This document shows, in pieces, positions 48,303 to 57,826 of a stretch of DNA of 64,000 nucleotides (within the stretch, counting starts at the first letter, position 1; every line of letters starts with the position of its first letter). The notes under the pieces are model-generated. The model was not told the DNA's origin. It ran no database searches and saw only the letters and a program-made list of their open reading frames with translations. The position numbers and the translations under genes are program-made. The stretch is from Methanimicrococcus blatticola (GTDB lineage: Archaea > Halobacteriota > Methanosarcinia > Methanosarcinales > Methanosarcinaceae), in contig NZ_SNYS01000006.1 of assembly GCF_004363215.1 (NCBI RefSeq), forward strand, positions 196,207 to 260,206, read 5' to 3'.

Positions 48303-48445
48303 TTTAATCGTTCCTGAATAACTGTTCATAAAGAGGTGTCTTATATTAAAAATTCGCTGTTCGAACATCAAAAGAAAAAGAATAATTACAGGATAATCCG
48401 TTTATCTATTACATACTTTTAACGAAAACGAAGGAGTGATTTTTG

Positions 48446-49297
48446 GTGGCGCACAGAATCTATTATTTTTCGGGAACAGGCAATTCGCTTTGGGTTGCCC
48501 GCAAAATTCAGGAATCATTGCCCGATACGGAACTGATTCCGATTACAAAAGATCTGCCGGCAGAACTCGCGGCGCAGGAATCTGATCATTCTGATAATGA
48601 TAATTCCGGTCATTCGCAAAAACCTGAGACCATCGGTCTCGTTTTCCCGGTTTATATGTTTAAACCGCCGCGTATTGTTCTTGAGTTCATTCAAAAAATG
48701 CCGAAATCTGATTATATCTATGCGGTTGCCACTTGCGGAAACGCTCCCGGCAAAACATTGACAACCGTTAAAAACAGTTTGCTTCGAACGGGAAATTTCC
48801 TCTCGGCAGGCTATGTCGTTCCGCTTGTTTCAAATTTCCTCGTTCTTCCGAAAACAAAAACAAATGCCGGCGTTGAAAAAGCATTCAAAAAGGCGGAAGC
48901 AAAAGCACAACTCATTGCTCAAAACGCTCAAAAGAATACGCCTCATTTCGATAAAGAAATGCCCGGAATCATTGCCAAACCTGTTTCATGGCTTCTTTTC
49001 AATCCGATGTATCGCAGAATTCCGGTACTGGACAAGCGTTTTTCTGTCAACGATAAATGCAATAATTGCGGCACCTGCCGTGATGTCTGCCCGGTCAGAA
49101 ACGTTAAGCTGACGGCGACAAAACCTGTTTTCCTTCACGAATGTGAAATGTGTTTTTCCTGCATCAATTGGTGCCCGCAAAAAGCGATTAATTGGACGCC
49201 GCTGACGAAAAACAAAAAAAGATATCATTGCAAAGGAATCACGAAAAAAGATATTGTCTCTAACCGCTATTATAAAATCACTGAAGACGATGACTGA
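48446..49297 (+). CDS. EFR1-type flavodoxin-ferredoxin fusion protein
   Basis: This protein of about 284 residues has an N-terminal flavodoxin-like domain (YYFSGTGNSLWVARKI, the FMN phosphate loop; LVFPVYMFKPPRIVLEF) and a C-terminal pair of [4Fe-4S] motifs: CNNCGTCRDVCPVRN and CEMCFSCINWCPQKA. This fusion is typical of anaerobes and moves electrons in the cytoplasm; partners are unknown. An acidic low-complexity insert (ESDHSDNDNSGHS) lies near residue 50. AAGGAGTG serves GTG 48446 or the adjacent TTG 48443. trm5 follows after 3 bp. Confidence 0.9.
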   Translation: MAHRIYYFSGTGNSLWVARKIQESLPDTELIPITKDLPAELAAQESDHSDNDNSGHSQKPETIGLVFPVYMFKPPRIVLEFIQKMPKSDYIYAVATCGNAPGKTLTTVKNSLLRTGNFLSAGYVVPLVSNFLVLPKTKTNAGVEKAFKKAEAKAQLIAQNAQKNTPHFDKEMPGIIAKPVSWLLFNPMYRRIPVLDKRFSVNDKCNNCGTCRDVCPVRNVKLTATKPVFLHECEMCFSCINWCPQKAINWTPLTKNKKRYHCKGITKKDIVSNRYYKITEDDD

Positions 49298-49300
49298 AAA

Positions 49301-50431
49301 ATGACACAAAAAACACAAAATACTATTTCAGCCGACGGCTTTGATGTTGCCGTTCGGTATGCTTTTCGCGTTCACAAAGAAGACGGTGAGCCTGTTCGCC
49401 GCATTTTGGATGAGTTTGACATTGTTGATTATTCCTGTAAACCGTTTGCTGATGATGTTTATTTATATTTGCCGCTTCTTCGTTATCCGGAAAAAGAAGA
49501 GCGTTTGGCGGTTCGGGATTGTTTAATGCCGCTCATTTTAAGCTTGCCGCATCCGAAAGAGAAAATGGAATACCACAGTTGGTATGTCAAAGACTTGTCA
49601 TTTCAGGTTCATAAAAAAGCGCCGACAGTTTCTGATCTTTTGGGATTTTCCGTCGCATATGAAATCATCGGCGACATTGCCGTTTTAGATGATAAAATCG
49701 CGGCAAACGAATCCGGCGATGAAATTGATGTTTCGAAAGTTGCTGACGCGATCCTCACAGCGCATCCTGCCGTTAAAACGGTTTTGCTTTCCAAAGGTCC
49801 GATATCGGGCGAATTTCGAACGCGCGATTTGGAGTTCATTGCCGGCATCGACAAAACCGAAACCGTTCACAAAGAATACGGCTGCAAATACAAAGTTGAT
49901 TTGGGACGCGCTTATTTTACGCCCCGACTTTCCACCGAACGCCACCGAATTTTGGCACAGATTGAAGAAGGCGACGTCGTCATTGACATGTTTGCCGGTG
50001 TCGGTCCGTACAGTATTCTAATTGCAAAATCTGCAAAACCCGCGCAGGTAATCGCCAATGATAAAAACGATGCGGCGGTTGAATTGCTGAATGAAAATAT
50101 CGCGCTCAATAAAGTCCAAAATATCACCGCGCTCAACGAAGATGCTTTATTTTTAGCCGAAAAATACGCAAGCACAGGCGATCATGTCATTATGAATCTG
50201 CCGCACAACGCATATGATTTTTTGGACACAGCCGTTACCCTTTGCAAATCCGGCGGCATCATTCACTATTACGCCATGACATCCGAAGACGATTTGTTTG
50301 ACGGTTCCGTCACTCTCATCCGCGAAGCCGCAAAAAAACAAGGACGGGAAATCGAAGTTTTAGAAACGAGAAACGTTCGTTCTTACGCGCCGCGGCAATA
50401 CAATATTTGTTTAGATGTCAGGATTTTGTAA
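49301..50431 (+). CDS. trm5: tRNA (guanine37-N1)-methyltransferase Trm5
   Basis: This 376-residue methylase makes m1G37 and prevents frameshifting. The Trm5 pattern: FSVAYEIIGDIAVLD, VHKEYGCKYKVDLGRAYFTP, the SAM-binding VVIDMFAGVGPYSI, the catalytic MNLPHNAYDFLD and RSYAPRQYNICLDVRI at the end. The N-terminal D1 domain is about 100 residues. It starts 3 bp after the EFR1-type gene, so the two are one transcript. A hairpin follows directly. Confidence 0.94.
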   Translation: MTQKTQNTISADGFDVAVRYAFRVHKEDGEPVRRILDEFDIVDYSCKPFADDVYLYLPLLRYPEKEERLAVRDCLMPLILSLPHPKEKMEYHSWYVKDLSFQVHKKAPTVSDLLGFSVAYEIIGDIAVLDDKIAANESGDEIDVSKVADAILTAHPAVKTVLLSKGPISGEFRTRDLEFIAGIDKTETVHKEYGCKYKVDLGRAYFTPRLSTERHRILAQIEEGDVVIDMFAGVGPYSILIAKSAKPAQVIANDKNDAAVELLNENIALNKVQNITALNEDALFLAEKYASTGDHVIMNLPHNAYDFLDTAVTLCKSGGIIHYYAMTSEDDLFDGSVTLIREAAKKQGREIEVLETRNVRSYAPRQYNICLDVRIL

Positions 50432-50458
50432 AAATTGCTCGCTTCGCTCACAATTTTT
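50430..50458 (+). terminator. Terminator after trm5
   Basis: AAAAATTG pairs with CAATTTTT across 13 nt, overlapping the stop. A second perfect hairpin AAAATCGC-TTAC-GCGATTTT lies at 50488-50507. Confidence 0.65.
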
Positions 50459-50499
50459 CAAAGTGCAGTGTAGGGCGGTGTTTGCAGAAAATCGCTTAC

Positions 50500-50880
50500 G
50501 CGATTTTAATCAGCTTCGCTGTAACCCAAAACAACCATCCGCTAATCTTCATTCCGAACTGGGCAAAGCGAAGTGAGGAATGGAAATTTGCGGATTCGTA
50601 CTCAACCGGTACAGCAAAAACACAATACGAATTTTTGATTTTATTTTGTTGCTGTTGGTCAAGTTTGCGTTGCTGCGGTCCGCTTCGAGCTGCTGCCGGT
50701 CAGGTTTGCGTTGTTGTGTGCATCTGCTTCTTTTTATCACATCCGTTCGCTTGCGCGAACGGGCTATGGCTACCTCGCCGATGCTGTCTGCATCTGTCCG
50801 GTGACGGTCTGCGCCGTTGCGTGATTCGCGCCGATTACAAAAATTTGAAAACTGAATCTCGGTTTTTATTTTTTTAGAAA
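50500..50880 (+). repeat. Dispersed repeat, copy C
   Basis: It shares with copy B a CGCTAAT ... ATTCCGAACTGGGCAAAGCG block and its inverted return GGAATGGAAATTTGCGG (50540-50594). It shares with A and B the block GCATCTGCTTCTTTTTATCA with CACATCCGTTCGCTTGCGCGAACG (split here as CACATCCGTTCGC and GCGAACG). It lies between trm5 and corA. Frames are open through it but not protein-like. Confidence 0.7.
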
Positions 50881-50983
50881 AAAGATTTGCGTTTTTAATT
50901 TTTTAGAAAAAAAGACCTGCGTTTTTAAAAATATTAAAAAAAGTTGCAGCATTCACGCGCGTCGCCGCATGCTGCAATTTCCA

Positions 50984-52138
50984 TTAAATCCATTTTTTAT
51001 TTTTGAAAAACAGAACCATTGCAATGACGATTATAACCATTAATCCGAGGCATGCGAAATATCCGTATTCCCAATAAAGTTCCGGCATATTTCTGAAATT
51101 CATTCCGTAAACGCCGGCAATAAACGTCAGCGGGATGAAGATTGTTGAAATTAAAGTTAAAACGCGCATTGTTTCGTTTAAGCGGTTTGAAATGCCGGTC
51201 GTATACAAATCATAAATTCCGGTTAAAATTTCGTGATCGGTTTCAATGGAATCTGAGATCCTGACGGCATGGTCATATATGTCGCGGAAAAGAATTCTGG
51301 TTTGCTTTCGAACCAATTTGGAATCGCTTTTTTCAAATTTCTCCGCAATTGTTATAATCGGGCGAACCTCTTTTTTAAATGCCGATAATTCGTGGCGCAT
51401 CTGATTGATTTCTTCAATGTCGGCTTTTTCCGTTTTCTTAATAATGCGTTTTTCGGCATCGTCCAGCCACTCATCAAAAGCATCATTAATGTAAAAATAA
51501 TGGTCAACAATGATGTCGATTAAGCCGTATGTCAAATAATCCGCGCCGTATTTTCGTATTCTTCCGCCCGTTTTAATTCTCTCAACAATCGTTCCGAAAA
51601 GCGGCGTTTCTTCCTCACAAAATGTCAAAACGGTTTTTTCAAACGTGATGATGCCGATTTGATTATCTTTGATCTCTTTCGCTTCTGAATCAAACCACAT
51701 CTGCTTCAAAATCGTCAGCAAATATGTTTCATAATCTTCCGTTTTGGTACGCTGTTCCATGTTCAGAATATCTTCCAGGACAAGCGGATTGAGCTGAAAT
51801 ATCTCTCCGATTGTTTGAACGGCATTGACATCCCACAATCCGGAAACATTAATCCATGTCATTTTATCGGTTTGATCAAGCGAACGAATTTCTTCAATAT
51901 TTTTGATTCTGATTTCGGTAAAACCGGATTCATTGTACTGAATGGCGCGAACCATACCTTTTTCCCGAAGGGTTTCATCATCCTTTCCGTCGTCATCGAC
52001 ATAAATTAAAGTTCCAGGCGGCAGTCCGACTTTATCCGATTCTTTGGCAATCGGAATCTCTTGGTTTTCGGTTTGCGTCATTTCAAAAATCTCAATGTTT
52101 CGGGCGGTGCTTGTCTCTTTCGGCAGTTCTTCAGACAT
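50984..52138 (-). CDS. corA: CorA-type magnesium/cobalt transporter
   Basis: This 384-residue pentameric channel subunit has a cytoplasmic N-terminal domain and two C-terminal membrane helices. The signature YGMNF (GMN motif) ends the first helix (LTLISTIFIPLTFIAGV), the loop MPELYWEYG follows, and the second helix is FACLGLMVIIVIAMVLFF with the basic end KNKKWI. About 35 extra N-terminal residues precede the usual start region; ATG 52138 and an ATG 19 codons on (MTQTENQEIP) are both possible. Divergent from the exchanger gene. Confidence 0.94.
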   Translation of the reverse strand: MSEELPKETSTARNIEIFEMTQTENQEIPIAKESDKVGLPPGTLIYVDDDGKDDETLREKGMVRAIQYNESGFTEIRIKNIEEIRSLDQTDKMTWINVSGLWDVNAVQTIGEIFQLNPLVLEDILNMEQRTKTEDYETYLLTILKQMWFDSEAKEIKDNQIGIITFEKTVLTFCEEETPLFGTIVERIKTGGRIRKYGADYLTYGLIDIIVDHYFYINDAFDEWLDDAEKRIIKKTEKADIEEINQMRHELSAFKKEVRPIITIAEKFEKSDSKLVRKQTRILFRDIYDHAVRISDSIETDHEILTGIYDLYTTGISNRLNETMRVLTLISTIFIPLTFIAGVYGMNFRNMPELYWEYGYFACLGLMVIIVIAMVLFFKNKKWI

Positions 52139-52391
52139 TATTTTCCCTCACTCCCAAACTTATTTAATCCTTTTATCGGTTTTTTACAATTGGTTTTTAT
52201 TTTCACTTTTTTTATTTTTTATTACACTCTTTTATATATAAATGTCATTTACTTTTTTACCAATTCTTTAATATGCAATGTTTTGCTTGATTTCTTCTCG
52301 TGCTTTGAAGATTCAGACGCCGGAATCACCGGCGATTCAAGTTATACTGGTAATTATAATAGTTGTAATAGTAATAATGGTGGATTAATCA

Positions 52392-53378
52392 ATGACTATA
52401 GATGGTCTTCTTGTATATGTTTTATTTATTGTCGGGCTCGCCTTGATTGCTTTTGGCGCCGACTGGTTCGTTGACGCGGCGGTGAATATCTCCAAACGTT
52501 ACGGTATTCCCAAAGCCGTTATCGGTGCGACAATTGTCAGTTTTGCGACAACCGCGCCTGAATTCTTGGTCAGTTTTATGGCCGCTTTAAACGGTCAGGC
52601 GGATTTATCAATCGGCAACGCTGTCGGCTCAACGATTTGTAACGTCGGTATCGCAATCGGCTTTATCGTTGCGATGCGAACGGTGGCGGTTGATGACAAA
52701 AGTTTCAATATCAAAGCGATTTTGATGTTAATCTCAGGCGCAGTTCTCTTCTTCCTCAGTTGGAACGGTGTTATCACAAAAGTCGACGGTCTGATTCTGC
52801 TCGTTCTTTTCGCCGCTTACATCCTTTACACTTATTGGGACCAAAAGAAAGAACCCAAAAAACCCGAAGATGACACACCGACTGAACGCAAAGGCATCTG
52901 GGCAAAAATCAAAATCAAAGACACTTATTTGGACATCTTGATGTTCCTCGTCGGTGCTGTTTTTGTGGTCGGCGGCAGTCGCTTGGTTGTCACTTACGGC
53001 ACAGAAATTGCGCATCAGCTCGGCATTCCGGAACTCATTATCGGTTTGACGCTCGTTTCAATCGGCACATCTCTTCCCGAAATTATTACCGCAATCACCT
53101 CTTTCAGAAAAGGATATCAAGATCTTTCCATCGGTAACATTGTCGGTTCCAACATTTTGGACATCACGATGATTTTAGGTGTTTCATCCATGTTTGTCGA
53201 TTTAACCGTTAACAGCCAGCTTCTCCGCTATGATTACATTTTCATGATGATGCTCTTCATTCTCGTTGCGGTTTTCGGCTATCGGAAAAAGATTACACGT
53301 CTGCAAGGCATTGTCATCGCATTGGTTTATGTTGTTTATTTGGTCGGTTTGTTTGTTTACGTGCCGACGCTCTCGTAA
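52392..53378 (+). CDS. Calcium/sodium antiporter of the CaCA family (YrbG-like)
   Basis: This 328-residue membrane protein of about ten helices has two inverted halves. The ion-binding repeats are ATTAPEFLVS with GSTICNVGIAIG in half one and GTSLPEIITA with GSNILDITMILG in half two; the acidic residue of each PE motif binds the cation. A charged loop (about 147-180, KKEPKKPEDD) separates the halves. It extrudes Ca2+ in exchange for Na+ or H+. GGTGG is upstream of the ATG. Confidence 0.93.
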   Translation: MTIDGLLVYVLFIVGLALIAFGADWFVDAAVNISKRYGIPKAVIGATIVSFATTAPEFLVSFMAALNGQADLSIGNAVGSTICNVGIAIGFIVAMRTVAVDDKSFNIKAILMLISGAVLFFLSWNGVITKVDGLILLVLFAAYILYTYWDQKKEPKKPEDDTPTERKGIWAKIKIKDTYLDILMFLVGAVFVVGGSRLVVTYGTEIAHQLGIPELIIGLTLVSIGTSLPEIITAITSFRKGYQDLSIGNIVGSNILDITMILGVSSMFVDLTVNSQLLRYDYIFMMMLFILVAVFGYRKKITRLQGIVIALVYVVYLVGLFVYVPTLS

Positions 53379-53442
53379 ACAAAACTATTTGAATGACATG
53401 AACACATGAACATTAAAACAAATCAAAAAACAGTGTGACATT

Positions 53443-55107
53443 ATGGTAAATTATCAGTCTATGCCCGAATCGGAAAAAATCCGCCACCTCAAAAAGCACG
53501 CTGATTCGGCAGCGCGTTTAATCAAACAATATTCACATGTTTGTTTGGTGACGCATAACGATTCAGACGGACTGACAAGTGCCGCGATTATGATTCAGGC
53601 GCTTAAACGGGAAAATATTACCTATTATCACAAAATTTTTCCGAAATTGGACGCATCACTCGTTTCTGTTTTAGCGTCTTCATTTCCCGAAGATTTTCTA
53701 ATTATTTTTTGCGATATCGGCAGCGGCCAGGCTGAATTCTTGTCCGCGCTTCCAAATCCGATGGTGATTTTAGATCACCACGTTCCTGTCGGCAAAACGC
53801 CTGCGAAAGTCGTTGTCAATCCGATGACGGTCGGACTGGAAGGCTCTTACATGATTTCCGGTGCCGGCGTTTCTTACTTGACCGCCCGGGCCATGCGCGA
53901 TGAAAACGCGGATCTTTCTTCGCTTGCCGTTGCCGGTATCATCGGCGACCGCCAACTGATGGTTGCCGCAAACGCCGACATTTTAGAGCAAGCCAAAGAG
54001 GCAGGCGTTGTCGTCAGCCGCCGCGGATTAAAAGTCGGTGACGGGTCTTTGTTTGAAATCTTCATGCGAACCACCGAGCCGTATTTGGACATCACGGGAA
54101 AGCCCGATGACATCCGTTCCTTTTTATCCGGTTTAAACCTGGATGAAAACAAAAACATTCATGATTTGAATGACGATGAAATGAATCGTTTGTGTGACGC
54201 TGTTTTGGCGAAACTGGCACCGCTTGACAGCCCCGATGCGGTTGAAGCGGCTGTCGGTGACATCTATTATCTTAAAAATCAACTGGTTGAGAATGTTTTT
54301 GATTTGGCCGGCATTTTGGACAGCTGCAGCAAAGATGATGATTTTGAAGCGGCAATCGCGCTTTGTTTGGGGGATGAGTCCGTCATCAACAAATGTTTTG
54401 ATAATTATCGGATGATTCAGGAAACGCTGGTCAAAAATCTGGCAGCAGTTCTGCCGACGGCTCAGTCTTTTTCAAACGTTTCTTACATTTACGGCAAAGA
54501 TTTGCATTCGGCGGGAAACATTTCAACCACCTATATCCGTTACGTTAACCCGAGCCGTCCGTTTGTTTGTCTCAATGAAAACGACGGCGTCATCCGAATT
54601 TCCGCGCGCGGAACACGCGGTTTGATTAAACAAGGCTTGGATTTGTCTGTCGCGATTAAAACAGCCGCAGAAAGCGTCGGCGGCAGCGGCGGCGGGCACA
54701 ACATCGCATCCGGCGGTCTTCTACCGCCCGGAAAAGAAACGGTTGACGGTTTTATGAAAAAACTAAATGAAATTGTCGGCGATCAGCTTTCCGGCAATTC
54801 GAATCATCTTTCCGGCAATTCGAAAAAGAACGGTCCGGAGATTCATATTTCCGGAGCAATTCGTTTTATTGATGAAACGGATGAAGAAAAAGCGGACCGT
54901 GTTTCTGAAAAACTTGTCACGTCCCTTGCGCCTGACAATATTTACGGGACAAAAACAACAATTTGTGACGGCTACGCCGACGTTTTGATGGAATCAGAAA
55001 AACTCGGCTCTCTTTTGGCAACGGCAGATGATTTATTGATGAATGCCGACGGCGCGGTTCGCGTGAAAAAAGCGTCTCAAAAAAACGCTGACGAAACAGA
55101 AAATTAA
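53443..55107 (+). CDS. DHH-family single-strand exonuclease (archaeal RecJ/GAN-like)
   Basis: This 554-residue phosphoesterase has metal-binding motifs THNDSDGLTSAA, IIFCDIGSG and MVILDHHVPVG (the DHH motif), a helical SGAGVSYLTARAM region, and a C-terminal DHHA1 domain with VGGSGGGHNIASGG. Archaeal members bind GINS at replication forks as GAN or act as RecJ-type nucleases. A short duplication gives LSGNSNHLSGNS near residue 447 (DNA CTTTCCGGCAATTCGAA twice). ATG 53443 is preceded by only weak purine sequence. serS follows 51 bp on. Confidence 0.9.
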   Translation: MVNYQSMPESEKIRHLKKHADSAARLIKQYSHVCLVTHNDSDGLTSAAIMIQALKRENITYYHKIFPKLDASLVSVLASSFPEDFLIIFCDIGSGQAEFLSALPNPMVILDHHVPVGKTPAKVVVNPMTVGLEGSYMISGAGVSYLTARAMRDENADLSSLAVAGIIGDRQLMVAANADILEQAKEAGVVVSRRGLKVGDGSLFEIFMRTTEPYLDITGKPDDIRSFLSGLNLDENKNIHDLNDDEMNRLCDAVLAKLAPLDSPDAVEAAVGDIYYLKNQLVENVFDLAGILDSCSKDDDFEAAIALCLGDESVINKCFDNYRMIQETLVKNLAAVLPTAQSFSNVSYIYGKDLHSAGNISTTYIRYVNPSRPFVCLNENDGVIRISARGTRGLIKQGLDLSVAIKTAAESVGGSGGGHNIASGGLLPPGKETVDGFMKKLNEIVGDQLSGNSNHLSGNSKKNGPEIHISGAIRFIDETDEEKADRVSEKLVTSLAPDNIYGTKTTICDGYADVLMESEKLGSLLATADDLLMNADGAVRVKKASQKNADETEN

Positions 55108-55158
55108 TAAACTGATAAACTCTTTTTTGAGTCATTACTCATTAATTCAGGTGACAAA

Positions 55159-56661
55159 ATGGAATTTTATTTAAAAGCTTCTTTGAAAACAAGCGCAGAT
55201 CCTGCTGTCGGAAAAGAAGATATTGAAAAAATTATGGCAGAAGCCGAAAAGACAATTTTGGCAAAAGGCGCGCCGGAAGGCGAAGGCGCAAAAATCAAAA
55301 GCTGGACGCTTGGCGACAAGAGCATTGATGTCGAATTGACTTCCGGCCGCTATGTTCGCGTTCATGATGCTGCGATGCGTTTGAAGAAAGCATTTGCCGA
55401 GTCCTTGGGCAAAACGCATAAAATCGGCATTCGCGGCGTTGAATCTGAAACTTTCACAATTACCGTTCCGGCAGACCGCGATTTGAAGAACAAGAATATT
55501 CCGTATGTCAAATCCGTTGATTTCAAAGACGGAAACCTCATTTTGGCGTTGGAAGTTGGCGAAGCGGAAATGCGCAATCAGGTTCCGGATCGTATTCTGA
55601 CTTTGATTGAAGACAAATTGGAGCAGGGCGATTACGGCGCGAAGGCTGAACACTGGAATCTGCTTTGGGAAAGTGCAGACAGACCGTTCCCTTACACCAA
55701 TGACCCGACAGAAGACATGCTCAAAGAAGGGTGGCTGAAAAGAGGTTCGTCCCGCGGCCAGTGGATTCACGGTCCCGTTACAACCCGTCTCTTCCGTGTG
55801 TTTGAGCAGATTGTCTTTGATGAAATTTTAGTGCCGCTCGGCTATGATGAAATGATTTTTCCGAAAATGGTGATGTGGGACGTTTGGAAACATTCCGGTC
55901 ACGCCAAAGGCATTTATCCTGAAATTTATTACGTTTGTCCGCCCAAGACGCGCGATCCCGAATATTGGGAGGACGTGATGGACTATTACAAAGTCACGCA
56001 TGAAGTACCTGTTGAAATGTTAAAAGACAAAATCGGCGACCCGATTGGCGGCATGTGTTACGCTCAGTGTCCGCCGTCCTGGGGCTTTTTCCAAGGCGAG
56101 ACAATCGCAACAGAAAGCTTGCCGGTTCTCATCTTTGACCGCTCCGGTACCTCCCACCGCTACGAAAGCGGCGGCATTCACGGCATTGAGCGCGTTGACG
56201 AATTCCACAGAATTGAATTGGTCTGGCTCGGCACAAAAGAGCAGGTCGTCGAAACCACACAAAAACTTCACGAACGCTACATGCACATTTTCAATGATTT
56301 GTTGGACTTGAAGTGGCGCAAGGCATGGGTTACGCCGTGGTTCATGGCACAGGAAGGCATTGCAGGCGTTGCGGCTGATGAAGTGACAGGAACAACCGAC
56401 TATGAAGCACCGCTTCCGTACCGCGGTTCGGAAGGCGAATGGCTGGAATTCCAAAACGTCAGCATCAACGGCGAAAAGTATCCTAACGGCTTCAACGTGA
56501 AAAGCCAAAGCGGTGAAAAGCTTTGGAGCGGCTGCTCCGGCGTGGGCCTTGAAAGATGGACTGCCGTCTTCTTGGCACAGCACGGTCTCGATCCCGAAAA
56601 CTGGCCGCCCGAAGTGCAGAAAAGATTCGGCAAAATGCCGAAGCAGGTTAAATTTTTGTAA
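55159..56661 (+). CDS. serS: Seryl-tRNA synthetase, methanogenic type (SerRS2)
   Basis: This 500-residue enzyme charges tRNA-Ser and is of the rare type confined to methanogens. The N-terminal tRNA-binding domain (1-165) differs from bacterial SerRS. The active-site zinc ligands known from the Methanosarcina barkeri enzyme map to Cys304 (in CYAQC), Glu353 (RIELVW) and Cys459 (KLWSGC), at a constant offset of two. Class II motifs include RFRVFE-like [10 protein letters not shown] and [14 protein letters not shown] precedes the ATG. It serves the tRNA-Ser at 40356 among others. Confidence 0.97.
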   Translation: MEFYLKASLKTSADPAVGKEDIEKIMAEAEKTILAKGAPEGEGAKIKSWTLGDKSIDVELTSGRYVRVHDAAMRLKKAFAESLGKTHKIGIRGVESETFTITVPADRDLKNKNIPYVKSVDFKDGNLILALEVGEAEMRNQVPDRILTLIEDKLEQGDYGAKAEHWNLLWESADRPFPYTNDPTEDMLKEGWLKRGSSRGQWIHGPVTTRLFRVFEQIVFDEILVPLGYDEMIFPKMVMWDVWKHSGHAKGIYPEIYYVCPPKTRDPEYWEDVMDYYKVTHEVPVEMLKDKIGDPIGGMCYAQCPPSWGFFQGETIATESLPVLIFDRSGTSHRYESGGIHGIERVDEFHRIELVWLGTKEQVVETTQKLHERYMHIFNDLLDLKWRKAWVTPWFMAQEGIAGVAADEVTGTTDYEAPLPYRGSEGEWLEFQNVSINGEKYPNGFNVKSQSGEKLWSGCSGVGLERWTAVFLAQHGLDPENWPPEVQKRFGKMPKQVKFL

Positions 56662-56663
56662 TT

Positions 56664-56684
56664 GAAAATCCTCCCGGGATTTTC
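56664..56684 (+). terminator. Terminator after serS
   Basis: GAAAATCC pairs with GGATTTTC, followed by T-rich sequence. It overlaps the region just after the serS stop. Confidence 0.7.
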
Positions 56685-56711
56685 TTTTCTTTTTTGATTA
56701 TTCTGATTATT

Positions 56712-57821
56712 ATGTTATACGCGTTTGAGCTGTCCGGCGAGCATCCTGAAATTCCCGCCGCCGAAGTTTTGAGTGTTCTTTCTCCCCGCGGTTTAGAGTA
56801 TTCTGTTCATGAAAAATATCTGAGCTGCATCGTCGTTGATGTTTATTCAAACGATCCGGCGGTAACGGATGATGATATTTTTTCAATGATGTGCAATGTT
56901 ATGCCGGATGTTTTAGCGATGACGCATGCGATTTCTAAAGTGATTGAAATCGTTGATGTTGATGAAGAAATGATTTTATCGGCAGCGGAAAGATTCAATG
57001 CGGCCGATTACCTGGGCGAGAATGAAACATTTGTTGTTCGCGCCAAGCGTCTCGGCGACAATTCCGTTTTAAAATCCGTTGACTTGGAAGGCAAAATCGG
57101 CGGGCGAATCTATCGTCAAGGATTTCGTGCGTCCCTTAAAAATGCTGACGTGACTTTCCGGTTAACGCTCACGGATAAAGCGGTGTTCGGCGTTTTAGCG
57201 GCAGCCGTTGACCGCGGCGCATACGAGCACAGATCACCGCAAAAGAAACCATTTTTTTACCCGGGCGTTTTAATGCCGCGTGTGGCCAGAGCGTTGTCCA
57301 ACATCGCCGGTGCCAAGGATGGTTCGATTGTCGTCGATCCGTTTTGCGGGACGGCCGGCATTCTGCTTGAAGCAGGTTTGCTCGGCGCAAAAGTTCTCGG
57401 CGTGGATGCGCAGGAAAAAATCATCATCGGAGCCGCAACAAATTTGGGCGGTTATGCGCAATCGACAGGCTTATTGCTCTCAAAAGAAGAGCGTGAAAAC
57501 GGTGTCGATCAAATTGATTATGATTTATTTGTCGGCGACGCTTGCGGATTGCCGTTTGACGATGAAACGGCGGATGTTATCATTACCGATCCGCCTTACG
57601 GAAGATCGGCTGCGATTAAAGCGGAATCCTTAGAAAAGCTTTATGATGAATCTTTTAAAGAAATGTTCCGCGTTTTAAAATCCGGGAAAAAAGCGGTTGT
57701 CGTTTCCGAAATTGAAGTTGAAAATTTTGCTGAAAACGCAGGATTTGTTATAAAAAACGTGTATAAACAGCGCGTTCATAAAAGTTTGACGCGAACGATT
57801 ACGGTTTTGAATAAAAATTAA
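56712..57821 (+). CDS. trmG10: tRNA (guanine10-N2)-dimethyltransferase TrmG10
   Basis: This 369-residue enzyme has an N-terminal THUMP domain (about 60-165) and a C-terminal Rossmann methylase. DGSIVVDPFCGTAGILLEAG binds SAM and IITDPPYGRS is the N-methylase motif (N/D-P-P-Y). It makes m2G and m2,2G at tRNA position 10 in archaea. I chose ATG 56712 (MLYAFELSGEHPEI), which fits the family; the longer frame adds six hydrophobic residues. It converges with truA, 5 bp apart. Confidence 0.92.
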   Translation: MLYAFELSGEHPEIPAAEVLSVLSPRGLEYSVHEKYLSCIVVDVYSNDPAVTDDDIFSMMCNVMPDVLAMTHAISKVIEIVDVDEEMILSAAERFNAADYLGENETFVVRAKRLGDNSVLKSVDLEGKIGGRIYRQGFRASLKNADVTFRLTLTDKAVFGVLAAAVDRGAYEHRSPQKKPFFYPGVLMPRVARALSNIAGAKDGSIVVDPFCGTAGILLEAGLLGAKVLGVDAQEKIIIGAATNLGGYAQSTGLLLSKEERENGVDQIDYDLFVGDACGLPFDDETADVIITDPPYGRSAAIKAESLEKLYDESFKEMFRVLKSGKKAVVVSEIEVENFAENAGFVIKNVYKQRVHKSLTRTITVLNKN

Positions 57822-57826
57822 GGCAA

